DNA of 64,000 bases from Zea mays (GCF_902167145.1 NC_050101.1:111195789-111259788), one strand, 5' to 3'; positions 35,905 through 48,072 are shown, counted from the stretch's first letter. The notes: generated by a model not told the origin, from the letters alone. Numbers and translations: made by a program.

Positions 35905-36886
35905 GTACGACATTGCTTGTTGGCATTCATTTCACAGTTTGTACCATATTTTGTGCTCTGCGCATACTGCATAGTACACTAGTACTGTCTTTTTTGTGAG
36001 GTGGTTTGAATCTGTAGGATAACTAGATAAGTTGTTAGTTTGCTTATGCCTGTTGATTTAAATTCCTCGGTCTTTATGTGATCCAATGTGGTGGGCTCTG
36101 AGCTCGCCTCACTCCTCTGTTGGGTGATTTATTAAGCCGTTGACATGTTTTGCAATTGTTTTTATTCTTCTTCAGCACTATGTTGAATTCAGCGTAAGCA
36201 AATTAGTAATGAAATATGAGGTTCTTGATGCAGACTCCGTTCATAAAATTCCTTTTTCTAGAAACTTGTTTTTTGTTAACAACTATATCCATTTTATACT
36301 AAAAAACCTTGCCATTCTGCTCATAATAATACTTTTTAGTACCATTTCATGAACTAGGATTTGTTTGATGCTTTGTAGATCTACAATTACCACTTAATTT
36401 ATGAGATTATTTGTAATCTTCATTCCATTATGCCTTATGCTCAAATTCTTTTGCCTTTTTTCAAAAGCTGAAGAGCACAAGTGCCTGAATTCTGAGTTGT
36501 GGCATGCACATGTCGGCTCTCTTGTTTCATTGCCTGCGGTCGGTAGTTGAGTGGTGTATTTTCCTCAAGGTCACGGTGAGCAAGTTACTCTTCTTCCTTG
36601 GACTTCAGGTTGCTAGAAATTAGACATGAATATTGTAGAGTTTATATGAGTGTTAATAATGTCGAGAACGTGAATCTTGTGTGGTTCTGAATTCCATATC
36701 TTACTGATTCATTGTCAGATCTTAAATGGTTCCACCAGAATTAAAGCTCCTTCTGTTTTCTTTTTATAAAAATCACTGAATTTATAAATACCTACCATAT
36801 GTATGATTCTAGCTTTCTGTTAGCTAGAATAAAATTACAATAACTACATGGAATCGTGTGATTAATGAAGCTTATGCTCTTCTTTT
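35905..36886 (+). other. Intron-like AT-rich sequence left of the Opie-like insertion
   Basis: About 980 bp without supported coding regions. It resumes at 45844 after the insertion. Confidence 0.4.
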
Positions 36887-38146
36887 TGAGAGCACCTAGA
36901 GGGGGGGGTGAATAGGTGATCTTGTAAAATCTTAACTTATAGCCACAAAAACTTGTTAGAGGTTAGCACAATAGTTGCCAAGTGGCTAAAGAGGAGATCT
37001 TGCACAAAATGACAATCACAGAGAAGACACAGAGATTTATCCCGTGGTTCGGCCAAGTACAAAACTTGCCTACTTCCACGTTGTGGCGTCCCAACGGACG
37101 AGGGTTGCAATCAACCCCTCTCAAGCGGTCCAAAGACTCACTTGAATACCACGGTGTTTTTGCCTTGCTTACTTTTATCCCACTCGCGAGGAATCTCCAC
37201 AAATTGGAGTCTCTCGCCCTTACACTTAAGATTCACAAAGAAACACAGAGTAAGGGAGAGAAGCAACACACACAAATCCACAGCGAAACGCGCACACACA
37301 AAGCCAAGATTCGAGCTCGAAGACTATCTCACAGTTTCTCACAAGAATAGAGCTCGAATCACTTAGAATCACAAACGAATGCGCAAGAACTTAGTGTGGA
37401 TGATCAACAATGCTCAAGAGTTGCTTGGTGTGCTCCTCCATGCGCCTAGGGGTCCCTTTTATAGCCCCAAGGCAGCTAGGAGCCGTTGAAAACAAATTAG
37501 GAAGGCCATCTCTGCCTTCTGTCGTCGGGCGCACCGGACAGTCCGGTGCACACCGGACAGTGTCCGGTGCCCGATTTCTTTCCTTAACAGGCGCAGCCGA
37601 CCGTTGCCGACCGTTGCAGATCTGGCGCACCGGACAGTCCGGTGCACACCGGACAGTCCGGTGCCTTCTTCCGACCGTTGGCCAGACCACGTGTCACGCG
37701 CTGATCGCGCGGCCGACCGTTGGCCCTGGCCGACCGTTGGCTCACCGGACAGTCCGGTGCACACCGGACAGTCCGGTGAATTTTAGTCGTACGCCGTCAG
37801 CCAATTCCCGAGAGCGGGCTCTTCGGCCGAGGGAGCCTGGCGCACCGGACACTGTCCGGTGCACCACCGGACACTGTCCGGTGCACCACCGGACAGTCCG
37901 GTGCCCCAGACCGAAACAGCCCCTTGGCTATACACAGCCAAGTCTTCTCTTCTCTTCTCCTATCTGTTTCTAACACTTAGACAAATATATTAGTACACAA
38001 AAACCAATGTACTAAGACTTAGAAACATACCTCTGTTGTAGATTTTCACTTGTTCAACCATAGGCATTCATTCTCATATAAGCACTTGTGTTGACACTCA
38101 ATCACCAAAATACTTAGAAATGGCCCAAGGGCACATTTCCCTTTCA
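36887..38146 (-). repeat. 3' LTR of the minus-strand Opie-like element
   Basis: 1260 bp. Nine copies of the palindrome CACCGGAC-A/AC/AG-GTCCGGTG fall within 37530-37905, upstream of the TATA box (minus, 37456-37463). The next bases inward are the polypurine tract. Confidence 0.93.
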
Positions 38147-38147
38147 A

Positions 38148-38159
38148 TCTCCCCCTTTT
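38148..38159 (-). other. Polypurine tract of the minus-strand Opie-like element
   Basis: Minus strand AAAAGGGGGAGA one base from the 3' LTR, the expected plus-strand primer. Further AGGGGGAG-type tracts lie at about 38576-38583 and 38831-38838, in keeping with the multiple tracts reported for Sireviruses. Confidence 0.75.
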
Positions 38160-38966
38160 TGGTGATTTATGCCAACACAACATAAAGCAGATAGGACAAG
38201 TGCAAAATCACTTCAACTAAAAACTCAAATTGGTTTTGATTCAATTTTGGCATATATGGATCATCCTTTGCCACCACTTGGTTTGTTTTTGCAAATCAAA
38301 CTCAAATCTCTATCTCTAAGTCAAACACACATGTTGAAGCATAAAGAGAGTCATTCCAAAAGAGTTTGATCAAAAACTCCCCCTATTTCCCATAATCAAC
38401 ACTTCTCCCCACAAGAAGCCAATAAGAGACCCCTATTTCCCATAATCAACACTTCTCCCCACAAGAAGCCAATAAGAGACAATAAAAGAGTTTGACAAAA
38501 CAAAAACTCTTATTCTACTATTTTCAAAATCTCTCAAGTGGTAGCTGATCCATTTATCACTTTGGCCTTTATTTTCTCCCCCTTTGGCATCAAGCACCAA
38601 AACGGGATCAATCTTGGCCTCCTAACCCCATTGCCTCACCAAGATTTTCAATAAGAATACAAAGGCAATAAGATTGCATGAGATGAACTTGGAATTAGTT
38701 ACCCTCTCATCGGAGTGCAGTGGAAGTCTTTCATGGTCCAAGTCCACCTTTTCCCTTTCAATCCTCCTTCGAGACTAAATCATCAAACTCAAGCACATGG
38801 TTAGTCTCAAAGGGTCAAGTTGTAACACATCTCCCCCTAAACATGTGCACCACTTTGCAACGGACTTGTGAGGTCCAGGGAATGTTTGTACAACTTGAGC
38901 ACCATAATAAGCAACAAAATGCAAAAAGGAACATGATCAAAAGCATAAGTACATGTATGCTACAAT
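38160..38966 (-). other. 3' non-coding region of the minus-strand Opie-like element
   Basis: About 0.8 kb between the end of pol and the LTR with no supported ORF. It contains extra purine tracts and the exact 50-bp duplication at 38381-38480. Confidence 0.6.
38381..38480. repeat. Exact 50-bp tandem duplication
   Basis: 38381-38430 and 38431-38480 are identical (each begins CCCTATTTCC and ends AATAAGAGAC). The perfect match indicates a recent duplication. Confidence 0.95.
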
Positions 38967-41900
38967 TCAATCCAGGTTCCGCGAATCTATGACATTTAGC
39001 TCACTACGCAACCTGCAAAAGGTCTTCTCATCTAGAGGCTTAGTGAAGATATCGGCTAGCTGGTTCTCGGTGCTAACATGAAACACTTCGATATCTCCCT
39101 TTTGCTGGTGGTCTCTCAAAAAGTGATGCCGGATGTCTATGTGCTTTGTGCGGCTGTGCTCAACAGGATTCTCCGCCATGCGGATAGCACTCTCATTATC
39201 ACATAGGAGTGGGACTTTGCTCAGATTGTAGCCAAAGTCCCGGAGGGTTTGCCTCATCTAAAGTAGTTGCGCGCAACACTGACCTGCGACAACGTACTCG
39301 GCCTCAGCGGTGGATAGGGCAACGGAAGTTTGTTTCTTTGAGTTCCATGACACCAGGGACCTTCCTAAGAATTGGCACGTCCCCGATGTACTCTTCCTAT
39401 CGACCTTACATCCAGCATAGTCGGAGTCTGAGTATCCAACTAAGTCAAAGGTAGACCCCTTTGGATACCAGAGCCCGAAGCAAGGCGTAGCAACCAAATA
39501 TCTAAGAATTCGCTTCACCGCTACTAAGTGACACTCCTTAGGATCGGATTGAAATCTAGCACACATGCATACGCTAAGCATAATATCCGGTCTACTAGCA
39601 CATAAGTAAAGCAAAGAACCTATCATTGACCGGTATGCTTTTTGATCAACGGACTTACCTCCTTTGTTGAGGTCGGTGTGTCCGTCGGTCCCCATCGTAG
39701 TCTTTGCGGGCTTGGCGTCCTTCATCCCAAACCGCTTTAGCAGATCTTGCGTGTACTTCATTTGGGAGATGAAGGTGCCGTCCTTGAGTTGCTTCACTTG
39801 GAACCCAAGGAAGTAGTTCAACTCGCCCATCATCGACATCTCGAATTTCTGCGTCATCACCCTGCTAAACTCTTCACAAGACTTTTGGTTAGTAGAACCA
39901 AATATTATGTCATCGACATAAATTTGGCACACAAACAAATCACCATCACATGTCTTAGTGAAAAGAGTTGGATCGGCTTTCCCAACCTTGAAAGCATTAG
40001 CAATTAAAAAATCTCTAAGGCATTCATACCATGCTCTTGGGGCTTGCTTAAGCCCATAGAGCGCCTTAGAAAGCTTACACACGTGGTCGGGGTACCGTTC
40101 ATCCTCGAAGCCAGGGGGTTGCTCCACGTACACCTCCTCCTTGATTGGCCCGTTGAGGAAAGCGCTCTTCACATCCATTTGGTATAACCTGAAAGAATGG
40201 TGAGCGGCATATGCTAGCAAGATACGAATTGACTCTAGCCTAGCCACAGGAGCAAAAGTCTCCTCAAAGTCCAAACCTGCGACTTGGGCATAACCTTTTG
40301 CCACAAGTCGAGCCTTGTTCCTCGTCACCACCCCGTGCTCGTCCTGTTTGTTGCGGAACACCCACTTGGTTCCCACAACATTTTGCTTCGGACGAGGCAC
40401 CAGTGTCCAAACTTCATTGCGCTTGAAGTTGTTAAGCTCCTCCTGCATGGCCAACACCCAGTCCAGATCTAGCAAGGCCTCCTCTACCCTGAAAGGCTCA
40501 ATAGAAGAGACAAAGGAGTAATGCTCACAAAAATTAGCTAATCGAGATCGAGTGGTTACTCCCTTGCTAATGTCACCCAGAATTTGGTCGATTGGATGAT
40601 CCCTTTGAATCATCGCTCGAACTTGGGTTGGAGGTGCCGGTTGTGCTTCTTCCTCCATCACTTGATCATCTTGTGCTCCCCTTTGATCAAGCGTCTCCAC
40701 TTGAGGTACCTGTTCGTCATCTTCGGTTGGGGGATGCACCATAGTCGAGGAAGAAGGTCGATCTCGTTCATCTTGTTCCTGTGGCCGTACTTCTCCAATC
40801 GCCATGGTTCGTATAGCGGCCGTCGGAACATCTTCTTCATCTACATCATCACAATCAACAACTTGCTCTCTTGGAGAGCCATTAGTCTCATCAAATACAA
40901 CGTCGCTAGAGACTTCAACCAAACCCGATGATTTGTTGAAGACTCTATACGCCTTTGTATTTGAGTCATAACCTAACAAAAACCCTTCTACAGCTTTGGG
41001 AGCAAACTTAGAATTTCTACCTTTCTTCACTAGAATGTAGCACTTGCTCCCAAATACACGAAAGTAAGATACATTGGGTTTGTTACCGGTTAGTAGCTCA
41101 TACGAAGTCTTCTTGAGGAGTCGATGAAGGTAGACCCTGTTGATGGCGTGGCAAGCCGTGTTCACGGCTTCCGACCAGAAACACTCGGGGGTCTTGAATT
41201 CTCCAAGCATTGTCCTCGCCATATCGATTAGCGTCCTGTTCTTCCTCTCTACCACACCATTTTGCTGTGGTGTGTAGGGAGTGGAGAACTCGTGCTTGAT
41301 CCCTTCCTCCTCAAGAAATTCCTCCACTTGAAGGTTCTTGAATTCGGACCCGTTGTCGCTCCTCATCTTCTTCACCTTGAGCTCAAACTCATTTTGAGCT
41401 CTCCTGAGGAACCGCTTGAGGGTCCCTTGGGTTTCAGACTTATCCTGCAAAAAGAATACCCAAGTGAAGCGGGAAAAGTCATCAACAATAACTAAACCAT
41501 ACTTACTCCCTCCTATGCTCAGATAGGCGACGGGTCCGAAGAGGTCCATATGCAGCAGCTCCAGGGGTCTTGAAGTGGTCATCACATTCTTGCTGTGATG
41601 CGTTCCACCCACTTGTTTACCTGCTTGACAAGCTGCACAAGGTCTATCTTTTTCGAAATATACGTTAGTCAAACCTATCACGTGTTCTCCCTTTAGAAGC
41701 TTGTGAAGGTTCTTCATCCCCACATGTGCTAAGCGGCGATGCCACAGCCAGCCCATGCTAGTCTTAGCTATTAAGCATGCATCTAGACCGGCCTCTTCTT
41801 TTGCAAAATCAACTAAATAAAGTTTGTCGTCTAATACACCCTTAAAAGCTAGTGAACCATCACTTCTTCTAAAGACAGACACATCTACATTTGTAAATAG

Positions 41901-42173
41901 ACAGTTATACCCCATATGACATAATTGACTAACAGATAGCAAATTATATCCAAGACTCTCTACTAAAAATACATTAGATATAGAATGCTCATTAGAAATT
42001 GCAATTTTACCTAACCCTTTTACCTTGCCTTGATTCCCATCACCGAATATAATTGAATCCTGGGAATCCTTATTCTTGACGTAGGAAGTGAACATCTTCT
42101 TCTCCCCCGTCATATGGTTTGTGCATCCGCTGTCGATAATCCAGCTTGATCCCCCGGATGCATAAACCTGCAA
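38967..42173 (-). pseudogene. pol: pol of the minus-strand Opie-like element, one stop
   Basis: Pol polyprotein for processing, reverse transcription and integration. From the TTG codon at 42173 (no ATG near) it is open for 971 codons. Domains: protease (DSG at residues 14-16), integrase zinc finger (HRRLAH...CAACQ, about 145-185), integrase core (HMDLFGPV and [13 protein letters not shown]), reverse transcriptase ([19 protein letters not shown]) and RNase H (DSDYAGC). A TAG at 39258-39260 replaces the Trp of the usual LLWMRQTL context; the same frame then continues 95 codons to 38967. One G-to-A change explains it. The frame is +1 relative to gag, with an overlap of about 38 nt. Confidence 0.9.
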
Positions 42174-42180
42174 GGCAAAT

Positions 42181-44529
42181 TTAGGCTTGGGACTTAGGTA
42201 CCCAACTCTTGTTGGGTCCTACAAGGTTAGTACAAATTTCCTTAGGGACCCAAATGCAAGTTTTGTCACCCTTGCATTTTGCCCCTAATTTCCTAGCAAT
42301 TACCTTCTTATCCTTCCTACAGATAGCAAAGGGAGCATTGCAAGCATAATAAATGGTAGAAGGTTTGTTCACAACTTTTCTAGGAACATGAGCAGAATTT
42401 CTCCTAGGCATATGCACAACATGAGAACTAGAAGCAGTCATAGCATAAGAATCATAAGCATGTGACTCAAAATCATTATAAGCATTTCTAGCATGTCTCC
42501 TATCATAGTACAAGAAAGCATGGTTCCTTTTAGCACTACTAGCCATAGGGGCCTTCCCTTTCTCCTTGACGAAGATGGGAGCCTTATGACTTGTTAAGTT
42601 CTTGGCTTCTCTCTTGAAGCCAAGACCATCCTTAATAGAGGGGTGTCTACCCACTGTGTAGGCATCCCTAGCAAATTTTATTTTATCAACTTCACTCTTG
42701 CTAGTCTTAAGTTGAGCATTAAGACTAGCCACTTCATCATTTAGTTTTGAAATTGAAACTAAGTGTTCACTACAAGCATTAACATCAAAATCCTTACACC
42801 TAGTACAAATTACAACATGTTCTACACAAGAATTGGATTTATTTGCTACTTCTAATTTAGCATTTAAATCATTGTTGACACCTTTCAAAGTAGAAATGGT
42901 TTCATGACAAGTAGATAGTTCAAAAGACAGCATTTCATTTCTTTTAGCTTCTAATGCAAGAGATTTTTGAGCCTCTACAAACTTATCATGTTCTTCATAC
43001 AACAAATCCTCTTGCTTTTCTAAAAGTATATTCTTTTCATTCAAGGCATCAATTAATTCATTAATTTTGTCTATCTTAGATCTATCTAAGCCCTTGAACA
43101 AACATGAATAATCTACTTCATCCTCATCGCTAGATTCATCCTCACTTGACGAAGCATAGGTAGAGTTGCGAGTACATACCTTCTTCTCCCTTGCCATAAG
43201 GCATGTGTGACGCTCGTTGGGGAAGAGGGTTGATTTGTTGAAGGCGGTGGCGGCGAGTCCTTCATTGTCGGAGTCGGAAGAGGAGCAATCCGAGTCCCAC
43301 TCCTTGCCTAGATGCGCCTCGCCCTTTGCCTTCTTGTAATGCTTCTTCTTTTCCCTCTTGTTTTCCTTTTCCTGGTCACTATCATTTTCGGGACAGTTAG
43401 CAATAAAATGACCAAGCTTACCGCATTTGAAGCATGATCGCTTTCCCTTGGTTTTGGCCTTGCTTGGCTGTCCCTTTCGACCTTTTAGCGCCGTCTTGAA
43501 TCTTTTAATGATGAGGGCCATCTCTTCATCATTAAGACCGGCAGCCTCAATTTGTGCCACCTTGCTGGGTAGCGACTCCTTGCTCCTTGTTGCCTTTAGA
43601 GCAATGGGTTGAGGCTCGTGGAGTGGACCGTTCAATGCGTCGTCGACGTATCTTGCCTCCTTGATCATCATCCGCCCGCTCACGAATTTTCCAAGTACCT
43701 CCTCGGGCGTCATCTTCGTGTACCTGGGATTCTCACGAATATTGTTCACGAGATGAGGATCAAGAACGGTAAATGACCTGAGTAGTAGGCGGACGACGTC
43801 GTGATCCGTCCAACGCGTGCTTCCGTAGCTCCTTATTTTGTTGATAAGGGTCTTGAGCCGGTTGTAAGTTTGAGTTGGCTCCTCTCCCCTTATCATGGCG
43901 AATCGTCCAAGCTCGCCCTCCACCAACTCCATCTTGGTGAGCATGGTGATGTCGTTCCCCTCGTGAGAGATCTTGAGGGTGTCCCATATCTGCTTGGCAT
44001 TGTCCAAGCCGCTCACTTTATTGTACTCTTCCCTGCACAAAGATGCTAAGAGAACAGTAGTAGCTTGTGCATTTCTATGAATTTGTTCATTTATAAGCAT
44101 AGGGCTATCCGAGCTATCAAACTTCATTCCATTCTCCACAATCTCCCATATGCTTGGATGGAGAGAGAATAAGTGACTACGCATTTTGTGACTCCAAAAT
44201 CCGTAGTCCTCCCCATCGAAGTGTGGGGGTTTGCCAAGAGGAATGGAAAGTAAATGCGAATTCGAACTATGTTGAATACGAGAATAATCAAATGAAAAGT
44301 TCGAATTGACCGTCTTTTTGTAGTCGTTGTCATCATCCTTTTGGGAAGAAGTAGACTCATCACTATCGTCGTAGTAGATGATCTCCTTGATGCGCCTTGT
44401 CTTCTTCTTCTTCCCTTCCTTCCGTTTATGCCCCGAGCCGGAGTCGTTGGATTTGTCATCTTTTGGGTCGTTGATGAAGAACTCCTTTTCCTTGTCGTTG
44501 ATCACTATTCCCTTCCCCTTAGGATCCAT
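42181..44529 (-). CDS. gag: gag of the minus-strand Opie-like element
   Basis: 782 aa from the ATG at 44529, matching the start of the plus-strand copy (58798). The frame is open 16 codons further, to a TTG at 44577, but that codon lies in the primer-binding site and is not a likely start. Content: basic N-terminus with KKKKTRR, a UBN2/Retrotran_gag-type copia capsid region (about 100-300; [17 protein letters not shown]), a CCHC zinc knuckle from residue 366 ([14 protein letters not shown]), Ser/Asp-rich stretches and long coiled coils, then a basic C-terminus. Length near 790 aa and the coiled-coil extension fit Sirevirus Gag. No stops; likely still coding. Confidence 0.9.
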   Translation of the reverse strand: MDPKGKGIVINDKEKEFFINDPKDDKSNDSGSGHKRKEGKKKKTRRIKEIIYYDDSDESTSSQKDDDNDYKKTVNSNFSFDYSRIQHSSNSHLLSIPLGKPPHFDGEDYGFWSHKMRSHLFSLHPSIWEIVENGMKFDSSDSPMLINEQIHRNAQATTVLLASLCREEYNKVSGLDNAKQIWDTLKISHEGNDITMLTKMELVEGELGRFAMIRGEEPTQTYNRLKTLINKIRSYGSTRWTDHDVVRLLLRSFTVLDPHLVNNIRENPRYTKMTPEEVLGKFVSGRMMIKEARYVDDALNGPLHEPQPIALKATRSKESLPSKVAQIEAAGLNDEEMALIIKRFKTALKGRKGQPSKAKTKGKRSCFKCGKLGHFIANCPENDSDQEKENKREKKKHYKKAKGEAHLGKEWDSDCSSSDSDNEGLAATAFNKSTLFPNERHTCLMAREKKVCTRNSTYASSSEDESSDEDEVDYSCLFKGLDRSKIDKINELIDALNEKNILLEKQEDLLYEEHDKFVEAQKSLALEAKRNEMLSFELSTCHETISTLKGVNNDLNAKLEVANKSNSCVEHVVICTRCKDFDVNACSEHLVSISKLNDEVASLNAQLKTSKSEVDKIKFARDAYTVGRHPSIKDGLGFKREAKNLTSHKAPIFVKEKGKAPMASSAKRNHAFLYYDRRHARNAYNDFESHAYDSYAMTASSSHVVHMPRRNSAHVPRKVVNKPSTIYYACNAPFAICRKDKKVIARKLGAKCKGDKTCIWVPKEICTNLVGPNKSWVPKSQA

Positions 44530-44564
44530 CTCTTCGGGCGGTAAGTCCCTTTGTGAAGAGAACG

Positions 44565-44576
44565 GCTCTGATACCA
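44565..44576 (-). other. Primer-binding site of the minus-strand Opie-like element
   Basis: Minus strand TGGTATCAGAGC, complementary to the 3' end of initiator tRNA-Met as is usual for copia elements, two bases from the 5' LTR. Confidence 0.9.
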
Positions 44577-44578
44577 AT

Positions 44579-45838
44579 TGAGAGCACCTAGAGGGGGGGG
44601 TGAATAGGTGATCTTGTAAAATCTTAACTTATAGCCACAAAAACTTGTTAGAGGTTAGCACAATAGTTGCCAAGTGGCTAAAGAGGAGATCTTGCACAAA
44701 ATGACAATCACAGAGAAGACACAGAGATTTATCCCGTGGTTCGGCCAAGTACAAAACTTGCCTACTTCCACGTTGTGGCGTCCCAACGGACGAGGGTTGC
44801 AATCAACCCCTCTCAAGCGGTCCAAAGACTCACTTGAATACCACTGTGTTTTTGCCTTGCTTACTTTTATCCCACTCGCGAGGAATCTCCACAAATTGGA
44901 GTCTCTCGCCCTTACACTTAAGATTCACAAAGAAACACAGAGTAAGGGAGAGAAGCAACACACACAAATCCACAGCGAAACGCGCACACACAAAGCCAAG
45001 ATTCGAGCTCGAAGACTATCTCACAGTTTCTCACAAGAACAGAGCTCGAATCACTTAGAATCACAAACGAATGCGCAAGAACTTAGTGTGAATGATCAAC
45101 AATGCTCAAGAGTTGCTTGGTGTGCTCCTCCATGCGCCTAGGGGTCCCTTTTATAGCCCCAAGGCAGCTAGGAGCCGTTGAAAACAAATTAGGAAGGCCA
45201 TCTCTGCCTTCTGTCGTCGGGCGCACCGGACAGTCCGGTGCACACCGGACAGTGTCCGGTGCCCGATTTCTTTCCTTAACAGGCGCAGCCGACCGTTGCC
45301 GACCGTTGCAGATCTGGCGCACCGGACAGTCCGGTGCACACCGGACAGTCCGGTGCCTTCTTCCGACCGTTGGCCAGACCACGTGTCACGCGCTGATCGC
45401 GCGGCCGACCGTTGGCCCTGGCCGACCGTTGGCTCACCGGACAGTCCGGTGCACACCGGACAGTCCGGTGAATTTTAGCCGTACGCCGTCAGCCAATTCC
45501 CGAGAGCGGGCTCTTCGGCCGAGGGAGCCTGGCGCACCGGACACTGTCCGGTGCACCACCGGACACTGTCCGGTGCACCATCGGACAGTCCGGTGCCCCA
45601 GACCGAAACAGCCCCTTGGCTGTACACAGCCAAGTCTTCTCTTCTCTTCTCCTATCTGTTTCTAACACTTAGACAAATATATTAGTACACAAAAACCAAT
45701 GTACTAAGACTTAGAAACATACCTCTGTTGTAGATTTTCACTTGTTCAACCATAGGCATTCATTCTCATATAAGCACTTGTGTTGACACTCAATCACCAA
45801 AATACTTAGAAATGGCCCAAGGGCACATTTCCCTTTCA
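44579..45838 (-). repeat. 5' LTR of the minus-strand Opie-like element
   Basis: 1260 bp, same length as the 3' LTR, six differences seen. TATA box TATAAAAG on the minus strand at 45148-45155, palindrome array at about 45225-45600. Confidence 0.93.
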
Positions 45839-45843
45839 CTTTT

Positions 45844-46773
45844 GCATTATGAATGTGTAACCTTTTATTTGATTTAGTTGTATAAGATCCTTCTAGTCTA
45901 TGCAATGTTTGATCATTCGATGCTTTTTTGTGTAAATGTATTACGTCATCCAATAAAAGTTATCGATATTAGAAACCATTTCATGATCAAGGGCATCGCT
46001 ACGTTACTCCATCACATTAGAGTACTAATGAAAGGACAGAAACATTGTCTTTCTTGGTGTTCAGATATTTGCAATGTTTTTTTCTTGCAATAATAATGAG
46101 TCAACTTTTGCATTGTGCTTCTTCTCTTTTCTGTGACTTGTAAAATGTAAATTAGACTGTTAGTTATCATAACTTGGATGGGATAGAAACTTTAGTTTTT
46201 TCAGTACATAGATATAACATATTGTAATGGTTTGCATTATCATGATCCTAGATATTTTCTTCTTTATCTTTTTTTCTAAAATGCTAGTAGCACAATCGTT
46301 TATTATATACTTGAGCAGCTACTCTGCACTTTCATTTCCTCTATGTATTTCCTGGTGTGGCATTTGGTATTTACTTTGCAATTTATAGCAGACTTGGGAT
46401 TGAGGCTATCCATGGAGATGCATGTAGCTGAACTCTATCAACTTTCTATCCATTATGTGTGTGTGTTTATTTGGGCATCTTGTCCTTCCTTTTCATGGGG
46501 TAAACAAGAAACATTGGGCTTTAAAGGTTCTAAAACGCCATCAGGTTTGTAAGACATTTAAGTGTGCAAATGCAAACAGATAATAGTGGTTGTATAGCAT
46601 ATTGTTGTCAATTATCTTCCATCAAATTTCAATTCCCATGTGTTCCTGTGTGTTTTGTATTCTTGTGCTTGCCAATGCAATCACTAACACTATGAACATA
46701 ACATTCGACTTGTATGTGGTATTTCCTTATGTTTTTCTCTACAATAATAATATAAATACTTTGTTCTGTGCAG
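45844..46773 (+). other. Intron-like sequence right of the Opie-like insertion
   Basis: About 930 bp, AT-rich, no supported exon. It ends in a splice acceptor (TTGTTCTGTGCAG) before the bHLH-like exon. Confidence 0.4.
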
Positions 46774-46978
46774 GGGTAGAGATGAACCATCTTCATCTGG
46801 TCTAAAATCCAAGGCTTGTCGTGAAAAAATGAGGGACAAGCTGAATGACAGGTACTGCTAATATATATTATACCTCTCAAACCGTTGCTCAAGAAAGGAA
46901 TGGCGAATGCACTTGCTTGCACAAATCTTAGTTCTTGCCTGTTATTTTAAATTGCAGGATCCTGGAATTAAGTTCAGT
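46774..46978 (+). pseudogene. Fragment of a bHLH (ILR3/IVc-type) transcription factor gene
   Basis: The exon 46774-46851 encodes SKACREKMRDKLND with a preceding Ser-rich stretch. After a GT...AG intron (46852-46957) the frame continues ILELSSV. This is the basic region and start of helix 1 of ILR3-like bHLH proteins, which regulate iron responses. The family has KMRRD where this has KMRD (one codon lost) and usually Phe before LELSS. The loop and helix 2 do not follow; other sequence begins after 46978. So it is a decayed or captured fragment. Confidence 0.6.
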
Positions 46979-47638
46979 TTCATATCACATTATCATTTGC
47001 AGTGGGCGCGACACGTGCAGCGAGCGAGCATGCGGGTGTGCGGGGTGCACGGGTGACGGCGCAACGCGCTACAATATAGGCGAGCATCAGCAAATGATCT
47101 TTGCATTGATAATATCAGTTCTCAATTGAACTTTTTATGACATAGGAGCATGCTGTGTTATCAGTCTAAAGCGTCTGATCCAAATGTGTGTAATTTATTT
47201 ACTCACACCATTTACTTTTCTGCGGTACCCAAGTTCTGTACATTTCTTTTTTGACTAGTCAAATTTTAGGATGTTCATCCCTTTTAGTTTTGACAAGATT
47301 TGAATAATTAAGGATACATTTTATTTTTATGGTCATCGTTATAAAAATTAATAGTATTGGTGTTATATAGGATGAGGACCAGCTATTGGAACAAGCTCGT
47401 GAAATCTCTATAAAAGATCTTAGCTCTACTGAACTATTAGAGGGTATCACAAGTGAAATGTCATCCATATGATAATAATTAGAAGTAGTTCACTGAGTCT
47501 TCGAGTATCTTTCTTGGTGGGTGGTATTGGGTGGAAATGGGTAGGCGTGGCACCTTTGTGCCAAAAAAGTGCATTACCATCACTAGTAGCCAATTGATAG
47601 TAAGTGAATTTCAGCATCAAGAAAAAATGGAAAATTGG
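46979..47638 (+). other. Unassigned sequence with one exon-like stretch
   Basis: 47371-47472 follows an acceptor (TTATATAG) and reads DEDQLLEQAREISIKDL... to a TGA. It may be the last exon of some gene; I do not recognise it. The rest shows nothing clear. Confidence 0.3.
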
Positions 47639-48010
47639 ACGAAACAGATCGACGATTTACGCTAAAATGTGCATTCATTTACACCGTTTTGGTTCACATT
47701 CGATCGAGGCAGAACTCGTGCACGATTAGATACACACGATTTTCACGCTGTAATTCGAGCCAACCCAAGTCGTTACGAAACAGATCGACGTTTTATGCTA
47801 AAACTTTAGCCATTTACGCTGTTTTGGTTCATGTTTTACGTTAAAATCCATTCGAACCAGAATCCATGCATAAATGGACGTGCACGATTTTCATTCCTTA
47901 ATTTAAGGCCCCATCACTGTTACGAAACAACTCTTCGATTTACACTAAAATTCGTACTCATTTATGCTATTATAGTTCACATTTTACGTTGAAATCTGTC
48001 TGAGCCAGAA
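47639..48010 (+). repeat. Degenerate tandem repeat, 136-147-bp period
   Basis: Three units beginning ACGAAACA at 47639, 47775 and 47922, each followed by a TTTACGCTAAAA-type word, a CATTTACGCTGTTTTGGTTCA-like word and CACGATTTTCA. The copies are clearly diverged; the third is shorter. Confidence 0.75.
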
Positions 48011-48068
48011 CTCAAGCGCGTACAGGCGTCAGAGTATAACTGGCTAGGGCTTCCTAGCCTAATAAAAG

Positions 48069-48072
<4 letters not shown>

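Larger units (their letters stand above)
36887..45838 (-). mobile_element. Complete Opie-like Sirevirus (Ty1/copia), minus strand
   Basis: 8952 bp with two 1260-bp LTRs (36887-38146 and 44579-45838) and exact TSDs CTTTT (36882-36886, 45839-45843). The LTRs differ at six positions by eye with no length change, so it is young. Reading on the minus strand: 5' LTR, primer-binding site, gag, pol (protease, integrase, reverse transcriptase, RNase H in copia order), about 0.8 kb of 3' non-coding sequence with several purine tracts, 3' LTR. gag is open; pol has one stop. No env-like ORF. Opie rather than Ji or another Sirevirus is from memory and LTR length. Confidence 0.93.

Noticed and set aside
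37530..37905. CRISPR-like array of regularly recurring short repeats
   Set aside because: Plant nuclear LTR sequence; spacing irregular, repeats palindromic and shared by all LTRs of the family.
37410..37973. 187-aa ORF (and its twin at 45102-45665) with repeated RTGQSGAHRTV
   Set aside because: It is a translation of the CCGGACAGTCCGGTG palindromes inside LTRs; every frame gives similar low-complexity peptides.
44529..44577. Upstream TTG start adding 16 residues to the minus-strand Opie-like Gag
   Set aside because: It lies over the tRNA primer-binding site, and the ATG at 44529 matches the start in the plus-strand copy.
35633..47590. Helitron carrying gene fragments, with an end near CACTAGT at 47581
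   Set aside because: A small GGCAC/GTGCC hairpin lies upstream, but too far from the CTAG, and I found no convincing 5' TC terminus; kept only as a test under the bHLH finding.
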